A DNA stretch of 64,000 nucleotides from positions 53,745 to 117,744 of the forward strand of contig WION01000160.1 of assembly GCA_015039365.1 (NCBI GenBank), read 5' to 3'. The translations under genes were made by a program, and so were the position numbers. Below are positions 1-11,400 of the stretch, piece by piece. The stretch comes from Amanita rubescens (taxonomy: Eukaryota > Basidiomycota > Agaricomycetes > Agaricales > Amanitaceae). The stretch's first letter is position 1. Every line of letters starts with the position of its first letter. The notes beneath the pieces are model-generated. The model made no database searches and was not told the DNA's origin. It was given only the letters and a program-made list of their open reading frames with translations.

Positions 1-770
1 GGATGTTTCAAGTTTGAGCTTCGTCAATTGTGCCCATGGAAACTGCCATGTTGCCGCATATCTCGGGGTTGGATAGATCAAGTTCAGTTAGGTGCGGCGC
101 GATTTGGATTGGGTTATAGTGCTCCGGGGCTAGGGAATGGGGTATGGATATCCTGAGGGACTCAAGGCTCGACATGTACCCTCTGTATTTGAGTCCGTCC
201 AAGACTAGCTTTGCTCCATCTCCCAGCTTCAAATCGGCCTTTCTCCATCGCTTCGAGCACGATAATAGCGTTCCCCAAACTTTTTTAGGAAATGTTCGGA
301 AGTCTGAATACGGCAGGGACACCGTGACGTCTATGGTGAGAGGCTGCTGTCCAGATCGTTCGAGGTATAAGGTCGCGCGGCGGTTCATTTCAACAAAGTG
401 AGGGGATCTGACTCGCCAATCGGCAGGCTCTAGGGCAAAAGAGGTCCACAAATGCGTGTGGGACAGAAATATCCCTCTCCAACGCCTGCAAACCTGTCCA
501 ACGGCCCACGGAAACTCGTGAAGGTGAGATTTGTTATTTAAATCATGGAGAGCGATAGGTTCATCGCAAAGAAGATGAAAGATGTCCTGTAAAATTTCCG
601 TTGGTACTTCGGAACTCATTTTGGCAGTATGCAGAGAGTTCGCAGCACGTGGCTCCTCGACACGGAGCGTTCCACGACCAACCCAACGATTCTAGAAAGT
701 TGGTGGAGGAGGAGCAATCAACATGTGTACGCTTGTTTGCATTGTTTATGGTCCAGGTTAACTCATCGGA
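1..770. repeat. Left arm of inverted F-box duplication
   Basis: This stretch is the reverse complement of about 62,450-63,220 with only scattered differences. The shared part covers the first ~200 codons of an F-box gene and roughly 150 bp of its upstream region; similarity fades upstream of the start codon near 770 here and near 62,450 there. The arm runs off the left edge of the window, so its full length is unknown. Confidence 0.85.
8..619 (-). pseudogene. F-box protein copy, frameshifted
   Basis: The reading frame starts at 619 and encodes an F-box-like N terminus (EVPTEILQDIFHLLCDEP) followed by the conserved QVCRRWRGIFLSHTHLW stretch, nearly identical to the intact gene at 62,594-63,949. 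At about 70-80 one extra base (relative to the intact copy) shifts the frame shortly before the window edge, so the copy stops after 203 residues while the intact copy continues to 451. F-box proteins act as substrate adaptors of SCF ubiquitin ligases, and large F-box families are normal in agaricomycetes. I treat this copy as a pseudogene, although a sequencing error at one base could also explain the shift and the rest lies outside the window. Confidence 0.75.
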
Positions 771-839
771 GTGCCACTTTGTTACTAACACGAATGCGAG
801 ATCACCGGTGATTACCACCGTTCACCGCAATTCATGATG

Positions 840-1330
840 ATCATTAGTGATCAGCGCAACATAGCACAACGCATCAACATCATAATCAACGTGTCTCAAC
901 TCTTACAAGTGTCGAGCAGCCCAACGAAGAAAACTCGCTTGCTCGTCTTGCTTGGGAACGTCTAGGAGATCTCTACAGCTACTTCAACTCTTGCTTTCTC
1001 CCTCGAGTCCGAACTTGGGCCGTCAACCTTTGCTACCATCGATCCCCCGTACTTCCACTCATTCTCGTCCGAGTCGTACGGCTGGCACTTCTGACACTTC
1101 TCGCGTATTCTATTCTGCTTATGCCTGCTTGTTTGAGGAAAGGGAAGAGGAGAAGGGTGACAACGAAGGTGAAAGAGAATAGTATTGACGAAGAAGTGAT
1201 TGAAGGCATGTAGATTTAAACAGTTTAATATAAACAAATTGGGCGCAAGGTCCATGTCGGCACTTCAGCGACGACCACTAGTACATATCCAGCACGTGTA
1301 ATAAAGAAAAAAGACAGGTAATATACACTT
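840..1330. other. Intergenic, no feature seen
   Basis: I see no convincing coding exon or RNA gene. The right part is the 3' flank of the Tup1-like gene. Confidence 0.5.
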
Positions 1331-2689
1331 TCAAAGTTGCAGCGCTGGCCCGTAGCTCCCTGTGTAACGAAACAATTAACATGACATGGCGAGAAAATGA
1401 CACACATACATATTCTTGCTTGCCAGTCCCCGCTTCCCGTAGCGAGCAGTCCTCCCATCGGACTCAGATCAACGGAAATGACCGAGTTTTTGTGACCTTG
1501 AAGCTTACACTGCACCGCTGCCGATCTAGCATCCCAGAACAAGACTTCGCGGTCTTTGGAACCTGAGACGACCCATTGTCCGTCGTGCGAAACGGCGACG
1601 GAAAGGACATAATCCTGCAGTCGCCGGATCAGCTTATGAAGAAAACAAAAAGGTGAGGCGTACCTCGTGTCCAGTGAAGTTCATCGTGCACGGGCTTCCA
1701 GGATCAGTTGCACTGTTGCCGCCTCCAGGGCTATCCTTTCTTGTGGCGTTGGATACGTTCAACCCGCTTACACCCCAGAACTTCAAGGTTTTGTCCAAGC
1801 TTCCGCTGACAAGACCTTTCCCGTCAGGAGTGAATGCGACACTGTACACGCTATTCCCGTGCCCCCGAAGCCGCTCAACGCAAACACCCGTCGCCACGTC
1901 CCATATCCGGACGACGGTGTCTAGAGAGCCCGCAGCAACAAATTGACCATTGGGGGAGATGGCAACAGAGGTAACTGCAGCGTCGCTGTTGAGTGAGACC
2001 TTGACATAATCGACGGTTATCATACTGCAAAAGACGGGAACAAGCAACCAACTTTGGCTGGAGCATCCGCATTGTCCACGTCCCATATTCTGACCGTCTT
2101 ATCGGCCGATCCAGATACGATCAGACGTCCATCGAGGGAAAAGTTCAACGAATAAATCTCCTGTTGGTGTCCGTCGAGCACGCGGAAGACCTGTTTCTTC
2201 GCGATGTCCCAGATCTGTGCCATTCCAAGTTGAGTATTTGTTAGTGGCACAGGTTAACGATGCATACCCTGATTTGCTTATCATCCGCACCAGTAGCCAG
2301 AAGTTTGCCATCTGGGCTGAAACACACGCCCCGAATATATATGTCTTCGACAGATTCGTGTGTCAAAACGCTGCGAGATGATTTCACTAAAAATCGAACA
2401 ATGCGAGGATGTGGCTCACCACATCTTGGCGCCCGTCTTGGTATCGTAGATCTGCGCGGTCCTATTACATCCCGTGGCGAGGTACTTGCCATCCGGTGAA
2501 AACCTAACGCAACACACGACGCTGCAGGACCATCAAACGTACTAAGAAAGCTCGGCCCGGGAACACACACCTCTCGTGCATTAACCCATGCACCAGTTGG
2601 ACATCCAGCGCTTTCTTGACATTTCGATTGAAAACAACTCGCCAATCGGGATCCCTCTCGTATTCTGGTGGTATTGTATGGATATCCAT
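1331..2689 (-). CDS. Tup1-like WD40 protein lacking the N-terminal domain
   Basis: Tup1 is the WD40 part of the Tup1-Cyc8 transcriptional corepressor. Spliced by eye, this gene gives the usual Tup1 order: a linker with [18 protein letters not shown], then [57 protein letters not shown], and the last repeats ending [18 protein letters not shown]. Introns are about 49-60 nt (for example 2522-2570 and 2371-2419). The last intron splits the codon for the W of ARIW, and the stop is at 1331. Full-length Tup1 starts with a Gln-rich coiled-coil Tup_N domain that tetramerises and binds Cyc8; I find nothing like it upstream in 2,690-3,560. A strong acceptor (TTTCTCAG) just before the chosen ATG leaves open an unseen upstream exon. 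Most likely it is a truncated paralogue rather than the main TUP1. Confidence 0.82.
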
Positions 2690-3564
2690 AGTGTTCCTGA
2701 GAAACCCGCCGCGTATCACCCGCAACCTTATACATAATGGCTTTTTCCCATCCTAAATTCCCATGAAATCATGAGGTACCTTTTTCGCGCTTTTCCTGAA
2801 TCTTGATCGCGAGAGCGATTCGCAACACATTATGCGAGTAAACCACTGCCTTTCGGACGACCTAAGGAAAGTTGAATATTCTACAAAGTTACACGCGCGG
2901 GCCACGGCGATACTAACTGCTAATAGTATTTCTCAAATCACTCACTGAGTTTGAACCCTATAATCGAGGCCGATCCCCGCTTTTTTGAGCATTTTAGTCG
3001 CCAAGTCGCTCTAACTTCGCATTCGAGATTACAGGGATTACGTCCGCCACTCGTAAATGTCTGTCTGAAACTTGTCGGGTGCATATTCTCAATAAGATGC
3101 CTCCCCGGAGGCATTTTTCGCGGAAAGTTGCAGTCCGTGGTTCTGACTTCCAATGGGGCCTTCACTTTCCCAGCATTTAACAAGGGAAGACTGGTATGAG
3201 ATAACTGCATCTCGCTAAGCGTAGGACCAATTAGTCGGGTGGATTCAAGAAGGCTGTCAGTTAACAATACTGCCGATATACATCATCAAGAATCGAACAA
3301 GAATATCCGTCTGTGTATAGATACATAACGAATTCGTCTTACTATTGATATCTCTGGCATTCACAAATCTTCAATATCGGCTTACGGAACTTCGTTGAAA
3401 CGAAGGACGACGTCAACATAGGGTCATTTACAGTTGAGTTGTAATGTTACTGCTGAGTAAGAATGCTAACCGCACTGAACAAGGAGTCAACCATCTCAAG
3501 TCCTGTCAGAAACACAATTCTATACGACACTCCATCAACAACGAGGTCATGGGGTCCCCCGCAT
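2690..3564. other. Intergenic, no feature seen
   Basis: Searched in particular for Tup_N exons on the minus strand; none recognised. Confidence 0.4.
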
Positions 3565-3920
3565 TCAATTGCAATTGCCGTCGAAATCCCCACAAGTTGT
3601 TCCTAAGGTATTACAGGTGTAGATATGACCAGTCCAGCAATTGATGTCGATATTTGGGTTGCCGCAGAATGTATACCCTGCTGACTGCCCGGATGGGCAT
3701 CTGCAGTTGGAATCTGTGCACGACTAGTACGACCGCATTATTAGAAGCTCAAATCGCGAGCATGGGATTGTCATTTCTTACAGCTTCACGGGGGGCAATG
3801 TGGGCGGCACTGACGGCACTGACGAGGGTGAGGACAATGATGCTACCGAATGCAGTGAACTGCGGGAACGAGTGAGTTGGTCATTGGTCATAAAGCTTAC
3901 AACAAGAGCTGTACCTTCAT
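3565..3920 (-). CDS. Small secreted cysteine-rich protein (80 aa)
   Basis: Three exons read by eye: 3915-3920, 3782-3859 and 3565-3723, with introns of 55 and 58 nt (both GT-AG; a CTAAT branch-like site sits in the second). The 80-residue product starts with a clear signal peptide: MKFT, then a hydrophobic core IIVLTLVSAVSAA. The mature part has eight cysteines with spacing C-x5-C-x-C-x10-C-x8-C-x7-C-x6-C-x5-C and ends GDFDGNCN. Eight even cysteines suggest four disulfides in a secreted, apoplastic-type small protein. No named family is recognised. The six-base first exon is unusual and is the weakest part of the model; the cysteine spacing and frame continuity over the second intron are the support. 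Confidence 0.6.
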
Positions 3921-4465
3921 TTTTTGCAGCGAGTAAGAAGTCAAGATCAAAGATACTTGTCTGAGGAACGAAAGGCGAAGTTGAGGCCGCTTTATACCTT
4001 TTCGACGACGCAATACACTCCGTGGAGGTTTCATTTGAGAAACGACGGCATGATACGTCCGCAGTCTCAAGGAGGAGTTGTGCCGGGTTAGGGCAGCCCA
4101 TATTTGCAACAAGATGATGGTGTATGAAGCTAATTATATGACATCAATTCTGTGTATGAGCGCGGAATCGCCCCACAACGTACGCTTAGATTGCAGCTAA
4201 GTATTCAAGGCCCCTGAGTATAACGACCTCAGGCCTCAGTAGAGCAGTTGATCAATCCTCTCGACGAGCATCAACGCATTTTCGGATAAAGCTGGGCGAG
4301 TTATTCCGCGACTATTAGATATTACATACGATTTAGATTTTAGGCGAAACGCCATGAAAGTCATTATTAGAGCTCAGGTAACCGATTGAGCCAATGGAAA
4401 CAGGCGACGGTCGCGGACTAGCAAATATGACGTACTAGTATGGTACCCAGAACGCTGATCATCGG
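3921..4465. other. Intergenic, no feature seen
   Basis: Upstream region of the small secreted protein and of the tRNA gene; nothing else supported. Confidence 0.4.
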
Positions 4466-4538
4466 GGTTCAGTGGTCTAATGGTTATGATTTCTGTCTCA
4501 CACACAGAAGGTTCCCAGTTCGATCCTGGGCTGAACCA
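4466..4538 (+). tRNA. tRNA-Val (anticodon CAC)
   Basis: A full cloverleaf can be drawn: acceptor GGTTCAG/CTGAACC, short D stem GTC/GAT around AATGG, anticodon stem TCTGT/ACAGA with loop CTCACAC (anticodon CAC), variable AGGTT, and T arm CCCAG-TTCGATC-CTGGG. The discriminator base is A. Box A (TGGTCTAATGG) and box B (GTTCGATCC) are present. There is no intron. A CAC anticodon reads GTG valine codons. Confidence 0.93.
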
Positions 4539-4540
4539 CG

Positions 4541-4545
4541 TTTTT
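4541..4545 (+). terminator. Pol III terminator of tRNA-Val
   Basis: A run of five T begins three bases after the tRNA, as expected for RNA polymerase III termination. Confidence 0.7.
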
Positions 4546-4566
4546 ACCTTCCTTACATCATCAATC

Positions 4567-4815
4567 TACTGCAACAGGGAAGGGCATGCTCGAATTTGCG
4601 TTGCATAATCTTAAATTCACATTCCGAAAACCGTTTTTCCATTGCCATCGGCAGATTGCCGATGTTGTTTTGCAAACGTACCCCGGTCACCACCGATTTA
4701 TAATCAATAATTAATTTTTCATTGCCGTTTATGGATAGTAGTATAATATATCAAAATCTAAGAAAGCAGAATGAGATCGTCTACTTCGGGTCACACCTGG
4801 CTAACCTGCTCGGCT
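4567..4815. repeat. Spt5-like 3'-end duplication, copy 1
   Basis: This segment is nearly identical to the reverse complement of about 29,230-29,490. It contains the last coding residues of the Spt5-like gene (EPSRLARCDPK, stop at 4781 on the minus strand) and about 200 bp of 3' flank, including a short perfect hairpin CATCGGCA-gat-TGCCGATG. A third, more decayed and coding-free copy lies at about 58,563-58,680. It is not flanked by recognisable terminal repeats, so I call it a segmental duplication rather than a transposon. Confidence 0.75.
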
Positions 4816-4976
4816 CTACGAAACACTTAGGTGTTTTGCCACCCCGACGCACCAGTGGGAACCAACCATCCTCCCTCGCGTCGCGTGTCACATAGGTTTC
4901 ACCCGCCATTTCGCCACTGATGATGACCACCGCCTGTCCCTTCGATGTTGGCCTCTTGGGGAAAAGGAACCTTGCC

Positions 4977-5016
<40 letters not shown>

Positions 5017-5865
5017 CTTGTTTAGGCCCCATGGCGCTCATAGCGCATGGTAGGGCGTGATCGTATGTAGTATACATCTTTGTAATATACTGTGTTTTGT
5101 CTTCATCATCCGCTGAGGAATACGCCCCATAATTGGTGCGTAGTGTGGGTTTGAAATGGTGTTTACGACGAGAGGTCGTGTGGTTAGATGGTAGAAGTGC
5201 ACACTCACTGTGCTTTGTTCATCGTTGCCTCGCCCCGCCATTTATCACCCTGCTCCCGCTCCGCCTCGTCTCACCTCGCCTCACCTTCCGCTACTTCGTC
5301 CCTGTCCCCCGCCAGCAGCGCATCCCCGCCCCATCTCACCCACCCCATCTTCCCTCTCGATCCCTTCCCTCCCACCTTGCCCTGGGGCTCTCCTGCCGCC
5401 TCTGCTGCGCATTACTATCCAACTGCGTATGTCTCCTCTGCCGTATGTTCCCCGTTCTCCTTCTACTCTTCGAGCTTCATCTCCCACCGCATGTTCATTG
5501 TTGTTTTGGCCATTGTGTTCCCTTGGTGCTAGGCGTCTGTTGCCCCTCTGTTCGCGTGTCGTGTATCCATTAAACAGGTTGTTTTGTGCTGGCTGTTTTT
5601 TGTCTTGTTTTAACGTCCACGGTAATAGGTATCCGTTTTGTTTTCTTGACGAAGGTGGTGACGTACGTCATGTTGCTGTCATTTCCCAAGAGCTTTTTTA
5701 GGTCTGTCATGTCTCGCTTGACTTTTCGGCGAAGCTGGTTCCGTAGTTCATCATACACTCTGCAGTGACGTATCACATGATCCACTGTCTCGTTGTATTG
5801 TTTACACGATGGGCATAAGGGGGTTTTGCTTATGTTGATGCGGTGAAGGTGCGCGTTTAGGCCGA

Positions 5866-6262
5866 TGAAACAATCAGAAGAAGGCCGATGCGGAAGTGCG
5901 TTTGGCCAAAGGGGCTTCGGAGGTCAGTCCTGGGGGTGCCTCGGAGGCAGAGAGGGTGCCGAATGCGAAGGTGAACGAGTGGAAGGTGTCCGAAGCACCG
6001 AGGAACGAAGGGAATGAAAGGAATCGAACTCTGAGCAGTAATGGGGTGATAATTCGCTAACTACAACTATGTACACAATGGTATATATACTACGGAGGCA
6101 CGAGGTGACCATGTGACAATTCCTGCACCGAGTCCGAGGCCTGTGCATGCGTCCGAACACAAACGATCATCCTCCGGGGTCGAGTATAGGCTCGGAGTGC
6201 TTCGGGGAGCTTCGGAAGGTTTCGGAGATCGGTTCCAATGTAGCCGGAATCGGCTCGTTACA
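5866..6262 (-). repeat. 3' LTR of the gag-only element
   Basis: 397 bp, same length as and apparently identical to the copy at 8095-8491. A GGTATATATACT sequence at about 6079-6090 is the probable TATA region. The gag reading frame runs about 95 bp into this LTR. Confidence 0.92.
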
Positions 6263-7708
6263 CCTCCTGGGTACTTTTAATACTGACCTCCTGGTCAGGA
6301 CGGGGAGATCGGATGGTGATAGGAAGTAGAAGGGAAGTGGTGGGTGGGTTCTTCTCATCTCGCTTTCTTCAATTGTGCAGGCAGTCAAGGCGGCAGTTGG
6401 AATTTCGGCGGAATCAGGTCTCGGAATGGCAGCTGTCGGGATGCCAGATGGCTCGGAAATGATAAAGACTTCGGCGATGGGGTCGCCGAGGGTTTCCGGG
6501 GTGGCAGAAATTGGCGTAGCAGTGGTGGGGTCATCAGAAGCCTCGGAGGTCTCGGTGGTATCATGCGTTGTAGTGGTGGGAGCGTCGGAGGGTCTGGGGG
6601 GTTCAGAGGGTTCGGAGGGGGTGGTATTAGGGAGCGTGGGTTGATTAGGGATCGTGGTGCTAATGTGTATGTGCGTCGGAGTCGTATGTACGTTTTGCAG
6701 TGCTTCAGTATTGACAGGCTCGGCGGTATGCGTTCCGGAGTGGTCTAGAGCTTCCAGGAAGTAGTTGGAGGACACAAATGGCTTCGGAGCGGTCGGCTGT
6801 GTGTACCTCAGCAGCCATACATCGATGCGTTCTTTGAACCATTGTCCGAAGTGGCGGTATTGGAATGCATTCGGTTCGTTGCCGTCCAAAAATTGAATCC
6901 GTCCGTCGACTATTTTGATCTTCCCTTGCCTTGCATATTCATCCCTGATATGGCACCAGGCCGTCCGATGATTGATATCTCCGCAGAAAATGCATCCGCT
7001 AAGGAGATGGGTGGAAGCTGTGCTCGGAGCGAAGGCAGTGCTCGGAGGGGGAGTAGGGATAGGTGTTGGAGGCGTCGGAAGCGTCGGAGCTTGTGGGGTG
7101 GTCACGGCGAGCAAGGCTATAGCAGACCTTGAGCTGATAATGAATTGTGCAGCACTATTCATGTCTTTTAGATCATAGCCGTCATCGGGGTGGACGTCCG
7201 GGTACTTGATTGTGAGCCGAGTAGTGATATCGGGTCGGAGCTCGGGAGGGAATGCGGACATGAACATGATGCTTGCCTCACGGCGTGTCATGCGGTGCTT
7301 TCCGATGAGGTATTGAGCTGTTCCGGAAAATTCCCTGTGATACTCAGCAAGGGCTGTCTCGGATGTGACTTTTTGCGCTGAGAAGTGGCCGGAAACGGCG
7401 TGTAGTGCTGCAATAGTGTGGCGGCGATCGGGCTGTGCCTCGGGGTAGATCTCGGAAATCGCTTTCTTAAACGCGTCCCAGGTTTTCGGATCCAATAGGG
7501 TGTCTCGAGCGGCTCTCCAGATCTCGGAAGATTTCTCATCGGTATAGTAGACAGCCCATTTGATCAGTTCAGCATCTCCGGAGCGTTGTCTATCCTCGCA
7601 GATCATCTCGATATCTTTGAGGTATCTCTCAAGGCCAGCGGCAGTGCCTCGGAAGCAGGGTGCCTCCTTGTTCGTTCGGATGGGCATGCGGCGGCTTGGT
7701 TCGGTCAT
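6167..7708 (-). CDS. Gag of the gag-only LTR element
   Basis: About 513 residues from the ATG at 7708 (the frame is open further upstream). The N-terminal half is a capsid-like helical region (FRGTAAGLERYLKDIEM, then EYHREFSGTAQYLIG), similar in style to Ty3/Gypsy Gag of basidiomycetes. A single zinc knuckle CIFCGDINHRTAWC (C-x2-C-x4-H-x4-C) follows at about residue 250. The C-terminal third is Pro/Thr-rich low complexity. No protease motif is present. The frame is intact, so this non-autonomous element may still be mobile if a partner supplies enzymes. Confidence 0.85.
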   Translation of the reverse strand: MTEPSRRMPIRTNKEAPCFRGTAAGLERYLKDIEMICEDRQRSGDAELIKWAVYYTDEKSSEIWRAARDTLLDPKTWDAFKKAISEIYPEAQPDRRHTIAALHAVSGHFSAQKVTSETALAEYHREFSGTAQYLIGKHRMTRREASIMFMSAFPPELRPDITTRLTIKYPDVHPDDGYDLKDMNSAAQFIISSRSAIALLAVTTPQAPTLPTPPTPIPTPPPSTAFAPSTASTHLLSGCIFCGDINHRTAWCHIRDEYARQGKIKIVDGRIQFLDGNEPNAFQYRHFGQWFKERIDVWLLRYTQPTAPKPFVSSNYFLEALDHSGTHTAEPVNTEALQNVHTTPTHIHISTTIPNQPTLPNTTPSEPSEPPRPSDAPTTTTHDTTETSEASDDPTTATPISATPETLGDPIAEVFIISEPSGIPTAAIPRPDSAEIPTAALTACTIEESEMRRTHPPLPFYFLSPSDLPVLTRRSVLKVPRRCNEPIPATLEPISETFRSSPKHSEPILDPGG

Positions 7709-8094
7709 GATGTTACTGGCAGGCCGAAGCGAAGCGAGCTGTTCTGATGGAAAGCGAGGTGGATTAAGCAAGGGGCTTCAGGGACGAAAGCTATTGATCG
7801 ATCGGAGCTGGATCGGGAGTAGTGGAACGTGTGGGCGTTGTTCGGCTGATGCTGTGTCAGTGCTGTGGGGCCGAGTGGTGAAGGCTACTGCAGTGTAAAG
7901 AGCGGGGAGGGTATAATTGAAGAAAGGTCGGCGGGGTATGGTCTCTGAGCTATGGGAGGGCCGGCAGAGTGCTTGGAGTGGCTCGGAGCAGATTCCAAGT
8001 GACACCGGAGCTTGTCCGATGCTTTCTGTGCAGGAGTTGGGTGAAAGGAATGACCGACGGACTGACCTAAGAGCCCCTCGCGGTGGGCTCCAGT

Positions 8095-8491
8095 TGAAAC
8101 AATCAGAAGAAGGCCGATGCGGAAGTGCGTTTGGCCAAAGGGGCTTCGGAGGTCAGTCCTGGGGGTGCCTCGGAGGCAGAGAGGGTGCCGAATGCGAAGG
8201 TGAACGAGTGGAAGGTGTCCGAAGCACCGAGGAACGAAGGGAATGAAAGGAATCGAACTCTGAGCAGTAATGGGGTGATAATTCGCTAACTACAACTATG
8301 TACACAATGGTATATATACTACGGAGGCACGAGGTGACCATGTGACAATTCCTGCACCGAGTCCGAGGCCTGTGCATGCGTCCGAACACAAACGATCATC
8401 CTCCGGGGTCGAGTATAGGCTCGGAGTGCTTCGGGGAGCTTCGGAAGGTTTCGGAGATCGGTTCCAATGTAGCCGGAATCGGCTCGTTACA
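8095..8491 (-). repeat. 5' LTR of the gag-only element
   Basis: 397 bp, begins TGTAACGAGCC on the minus strand and ends GATTGTTTCA. Directly inside it (8094 leftwards) the sequence AC-TGGAGCCCACCGCGAGG has the TGG start of a tRNA primer-binding site and can also form a GAGCCC/GGGCTC hairpin; I could not name the tRNA. Confidence 0.9.
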
Positions 8492-11400
8492 CCGATGTGG
8501 CCTGTTTTAAGTTGCGTCCATAGGCTACTCGTGCGGCGGTCGGCCTTTGCTATAGCCTTCCTGTACTTTTTGCCACCCTTGTCGCTGATGACGTCCTTGA
8601 GTTTTTCTGCCTGGGCCGACATGCGCCAGGCCTCCAGTGCCGCCTCTTTTATTTTTGCGTTGAAGTGTTGTTTCGCCGCTGATTTGCTGGTTGGGAGGGG
8701 CTTCCTGAAAAGCTTCGGTAGTGCTTTTCCGATACTGCATGTGCCCGCACTTGCTGCCTTTGCCGCCTCATCCGCCTCTTCATTTCCTTTTATTCCTACG
8801 TGGCCTGGTGACCATCTTATTTTCAACTTTATGTTGTCATTCCTGTGCTTGAGTGCGTTGACTTGCTCATGGAAAATGTCGAGAATGTACTTGCCTGGCC
8901 CCTGTTTGCTCTCTGTGGATGCAATTATGGCTGCCTGATTATCGACATTAATTGTTACAGATTTTACGCCTCGTTTGTTCTTGATCGAAAAAACCCCGAG
9001 GGCCATTGCGGCACACTCTGCTTCATAAACCGTGTGTCTTGCGGCTGGTCCTAAATGGAACTGTATGAGTGCGATACGTTTTCTTTTCTTATAGATTACT
9101 GCAGCGGCGCCAACTCCGTCCTTTGTTAGGGATCCGTCTGTGTACAGTTGGTATTCTGCATTGTCCTTGTGACATTGTTCGATGGCGGTATCTTTGTTGT
9201 CCGGGATGACAGTTTTGATGCCTGGGTTCCATGAGTTGGGGCGGCGTATGGGTATTATCTTCTCCATTGAGTCGGGTTTGATGTCGTACGTGTGGAAAAG
9301 CTCGTGTAGGGGGCTGGGGTGTTTTCGTACATATCTTCGTGCCGAGCGTCGTACCATATCATGCAGGGGGTGTCCTTTAGGGATCGTTGCAAGGCCCAGG
9401 GCTGTGTTATAGCGCCATTTGTTGATTGCTAGGTGTATTGGCAGTAAGTCTGATAACACATTCAAAACGGCACTCGCCGTGGTTCTCATGGCGCCTGTAA
9501 TCATTATGGATGCACGGCGTTGGACCGTTGCAAGCTGTCGCATGACTGTGATATTGTAAGTTGGGCTCGGGTTGGGTGATGTTAGCTTATGTCGTCGCTG
9601 AGGGGAGAGGAAAATGTCGGCACCGTAAAGTAACCGAGGGATTGCTATGGTGAGGTATAGTCGGCGGACAAAGGCGGGGCTGATCCCTTTGTTCATGCGG
9701 GCTAAGCGGCCAAATTGGTTGATCCATTTTTCGCCTTTTGCCAGGGTTGTTGCTATGTGCGTTTTCCAGTTGAGCCAGCGGTCGATCGAGATTCCTAGGA
9801 GTTTCGCTGATTCTTGCGGCTGGACCTCGTGTCCTCGTATGAGTATTGGTTCATTTTCCCCTTCTCTTCCCGTTGTTATGTTTTTGGCTCGTAGGAAGTC
9901 GACCAGTTGGAACTTTTCTATGCCGAAAGTGCAATTGTGCACTCAGTGTAGTTGCGGCCTATCGCGAGAATCGTTGTGTCATCTACAAATAAGATAGCGT
10001 CCTCACCGCTCTTTAGATCTGGTACGTCCAGGATATCCGCGTTGTATATCATATAGGCGATGGGTGAAAACGGGTCTCCCTGGTCTAGGCCATTTATGAT
10101 GTTGAAAATGTCTGATGTGTAATCGTCGAATTTGAGCTGAGTTTTTCTGTTGGCCATTCTTCGTGTTATCTAGCCGGTAAACTGACGAGGGATGCCTCTT
10201 ATGCGCATGTCATGGATCAGTCGGTCGATGTTGACACTCGGAAAAGCGCCCTTAACATCTAGGAACAGCGCTGATACAACCTTTTTCTTTCGCCATGCGT
10301 CTTTGATTGTAGTTGTTAGATAATGAACTGCTTGCGTTGTTGTGTGGCCCGGGCGCGCTCCAAAGTGGTTCTTTGGTATGATTTTGTACGTTTCGCATCT
10401 ATTTGTGATTTCGTCAGCGACGCAGGCATTCAGTAAGCGAGCAAAACCATTTGAGAGGGAGATTGGTCTCCATGCGTTAGGGGATTCATAATTTGGCCGG
10501 CTTGGCTTCTTAAGGATGACCATCATGGTTCGCGCCCATGCATCTGGGTAGTAGTCGAGGTCGAAAGTCGCGCGGAAGAGCGGTCCTAAGTACGGTAGCA
10601 GGATTTGTTTAGATTCTTTGATGACGCAGTTCGGCGCAGTATCCGGGGCGGTTGCTTTGTATGGGGGCATTTTGTTGATTGCTCTCTTGATCTGTCTGTT
10701 TGTTATCGGCTTGAATTCCCACCTCGGCGGGGGGTAAGTGTAGTCATTGAGTGTATCGTCCTGCAGTGGCTTTTCCGGAAACAGCGCCTCGTAGAACATT
10801 TGGCTTTTCAAATCATTGGTTGTTGCCGTGACATCGCCTTCGCTACCCCTTAGCTTTGCCTTAAGGTTGGGGACTCTCGCTCGACCCGCATCTGTGGGTT
10901 CGTTGTTAGCGTACTTAGCCGCTGTCCACACCGTTGTCTCGTTTAAGGACTCTAGCCACTCGGACCAGTGGTTCATTTTAGCATCGCGTATGGCGGTTGT
11001 GTATTCATTGCGTAAGCGTTTGTATTCCTCATGCACCGGGTGGTTTGGGCTGGAGCGTTGGCCGTAGGATTTCCTGCCTTTTTTCGCAACTGCCTTTTTT
11101 TCTTTCTCAGGTCGCTAGACCACCAGCGTTTCGCATGTGGGGAGTGTTTTGCCTTTGGGACCACTTTTTCTATTGTTTCGTGCACGGCTGTATCAACACT
11201 GATTAGGACTTGGTTAAATTCGCGAATGTTGGAAATGGTCTTAGGCTTCGGTATTCCATTCATTTGAGCCTTTAGTGTTTCCCTGAATTCGTCCCAGTCG
11301 GTTTCTTTGAAGTTGAAGCGTTGTTGTTCTTCATGGAGCGTAACTGACGTGTCGATCTTGACGATTATTGGGAAATGGTCCGTTCTTACCGGTTGTTTCT

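Larger units (their letters stand above)
5866..8491 (-). mobile_element. Gag-only LTR retrotransposon nested in the LINE
   Basis: Two direct repeats of 397 bp (5866-6262 and 8095-8491), TG...CA on the minus strand, flank a 1.83 kb internal region. The insertion duplicated 5 bp (CCGAT on the plus strand: just before the left LTR, with one T shared, and just after the right LTR). Removing the element and one duplicate rejoins the LINE ORF2 frame at LKTGHIG. The only sizeable protein is a Gag; no protease, RT or integrase is present. It therefore resembles non-autonomous TR-GAG-type elements that need a partner's enzymes. Confidence 0.92.

Noticed and set aside
2938..3267. Minus-strand 109-codon frame
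   Set aside because: Considered as the missing Tup_N exon, but no coiled-coil or Gln-rich character.
5133..5701. Overlapping plus-strand pyrimidine-rich open frames
   Set aside because: They lie in the LINE 3' UTR and reflect base composition.
8342..9997. Plus-strand open frames opposite RNase H
   Set aside because: Shadows of LINE ORF2.
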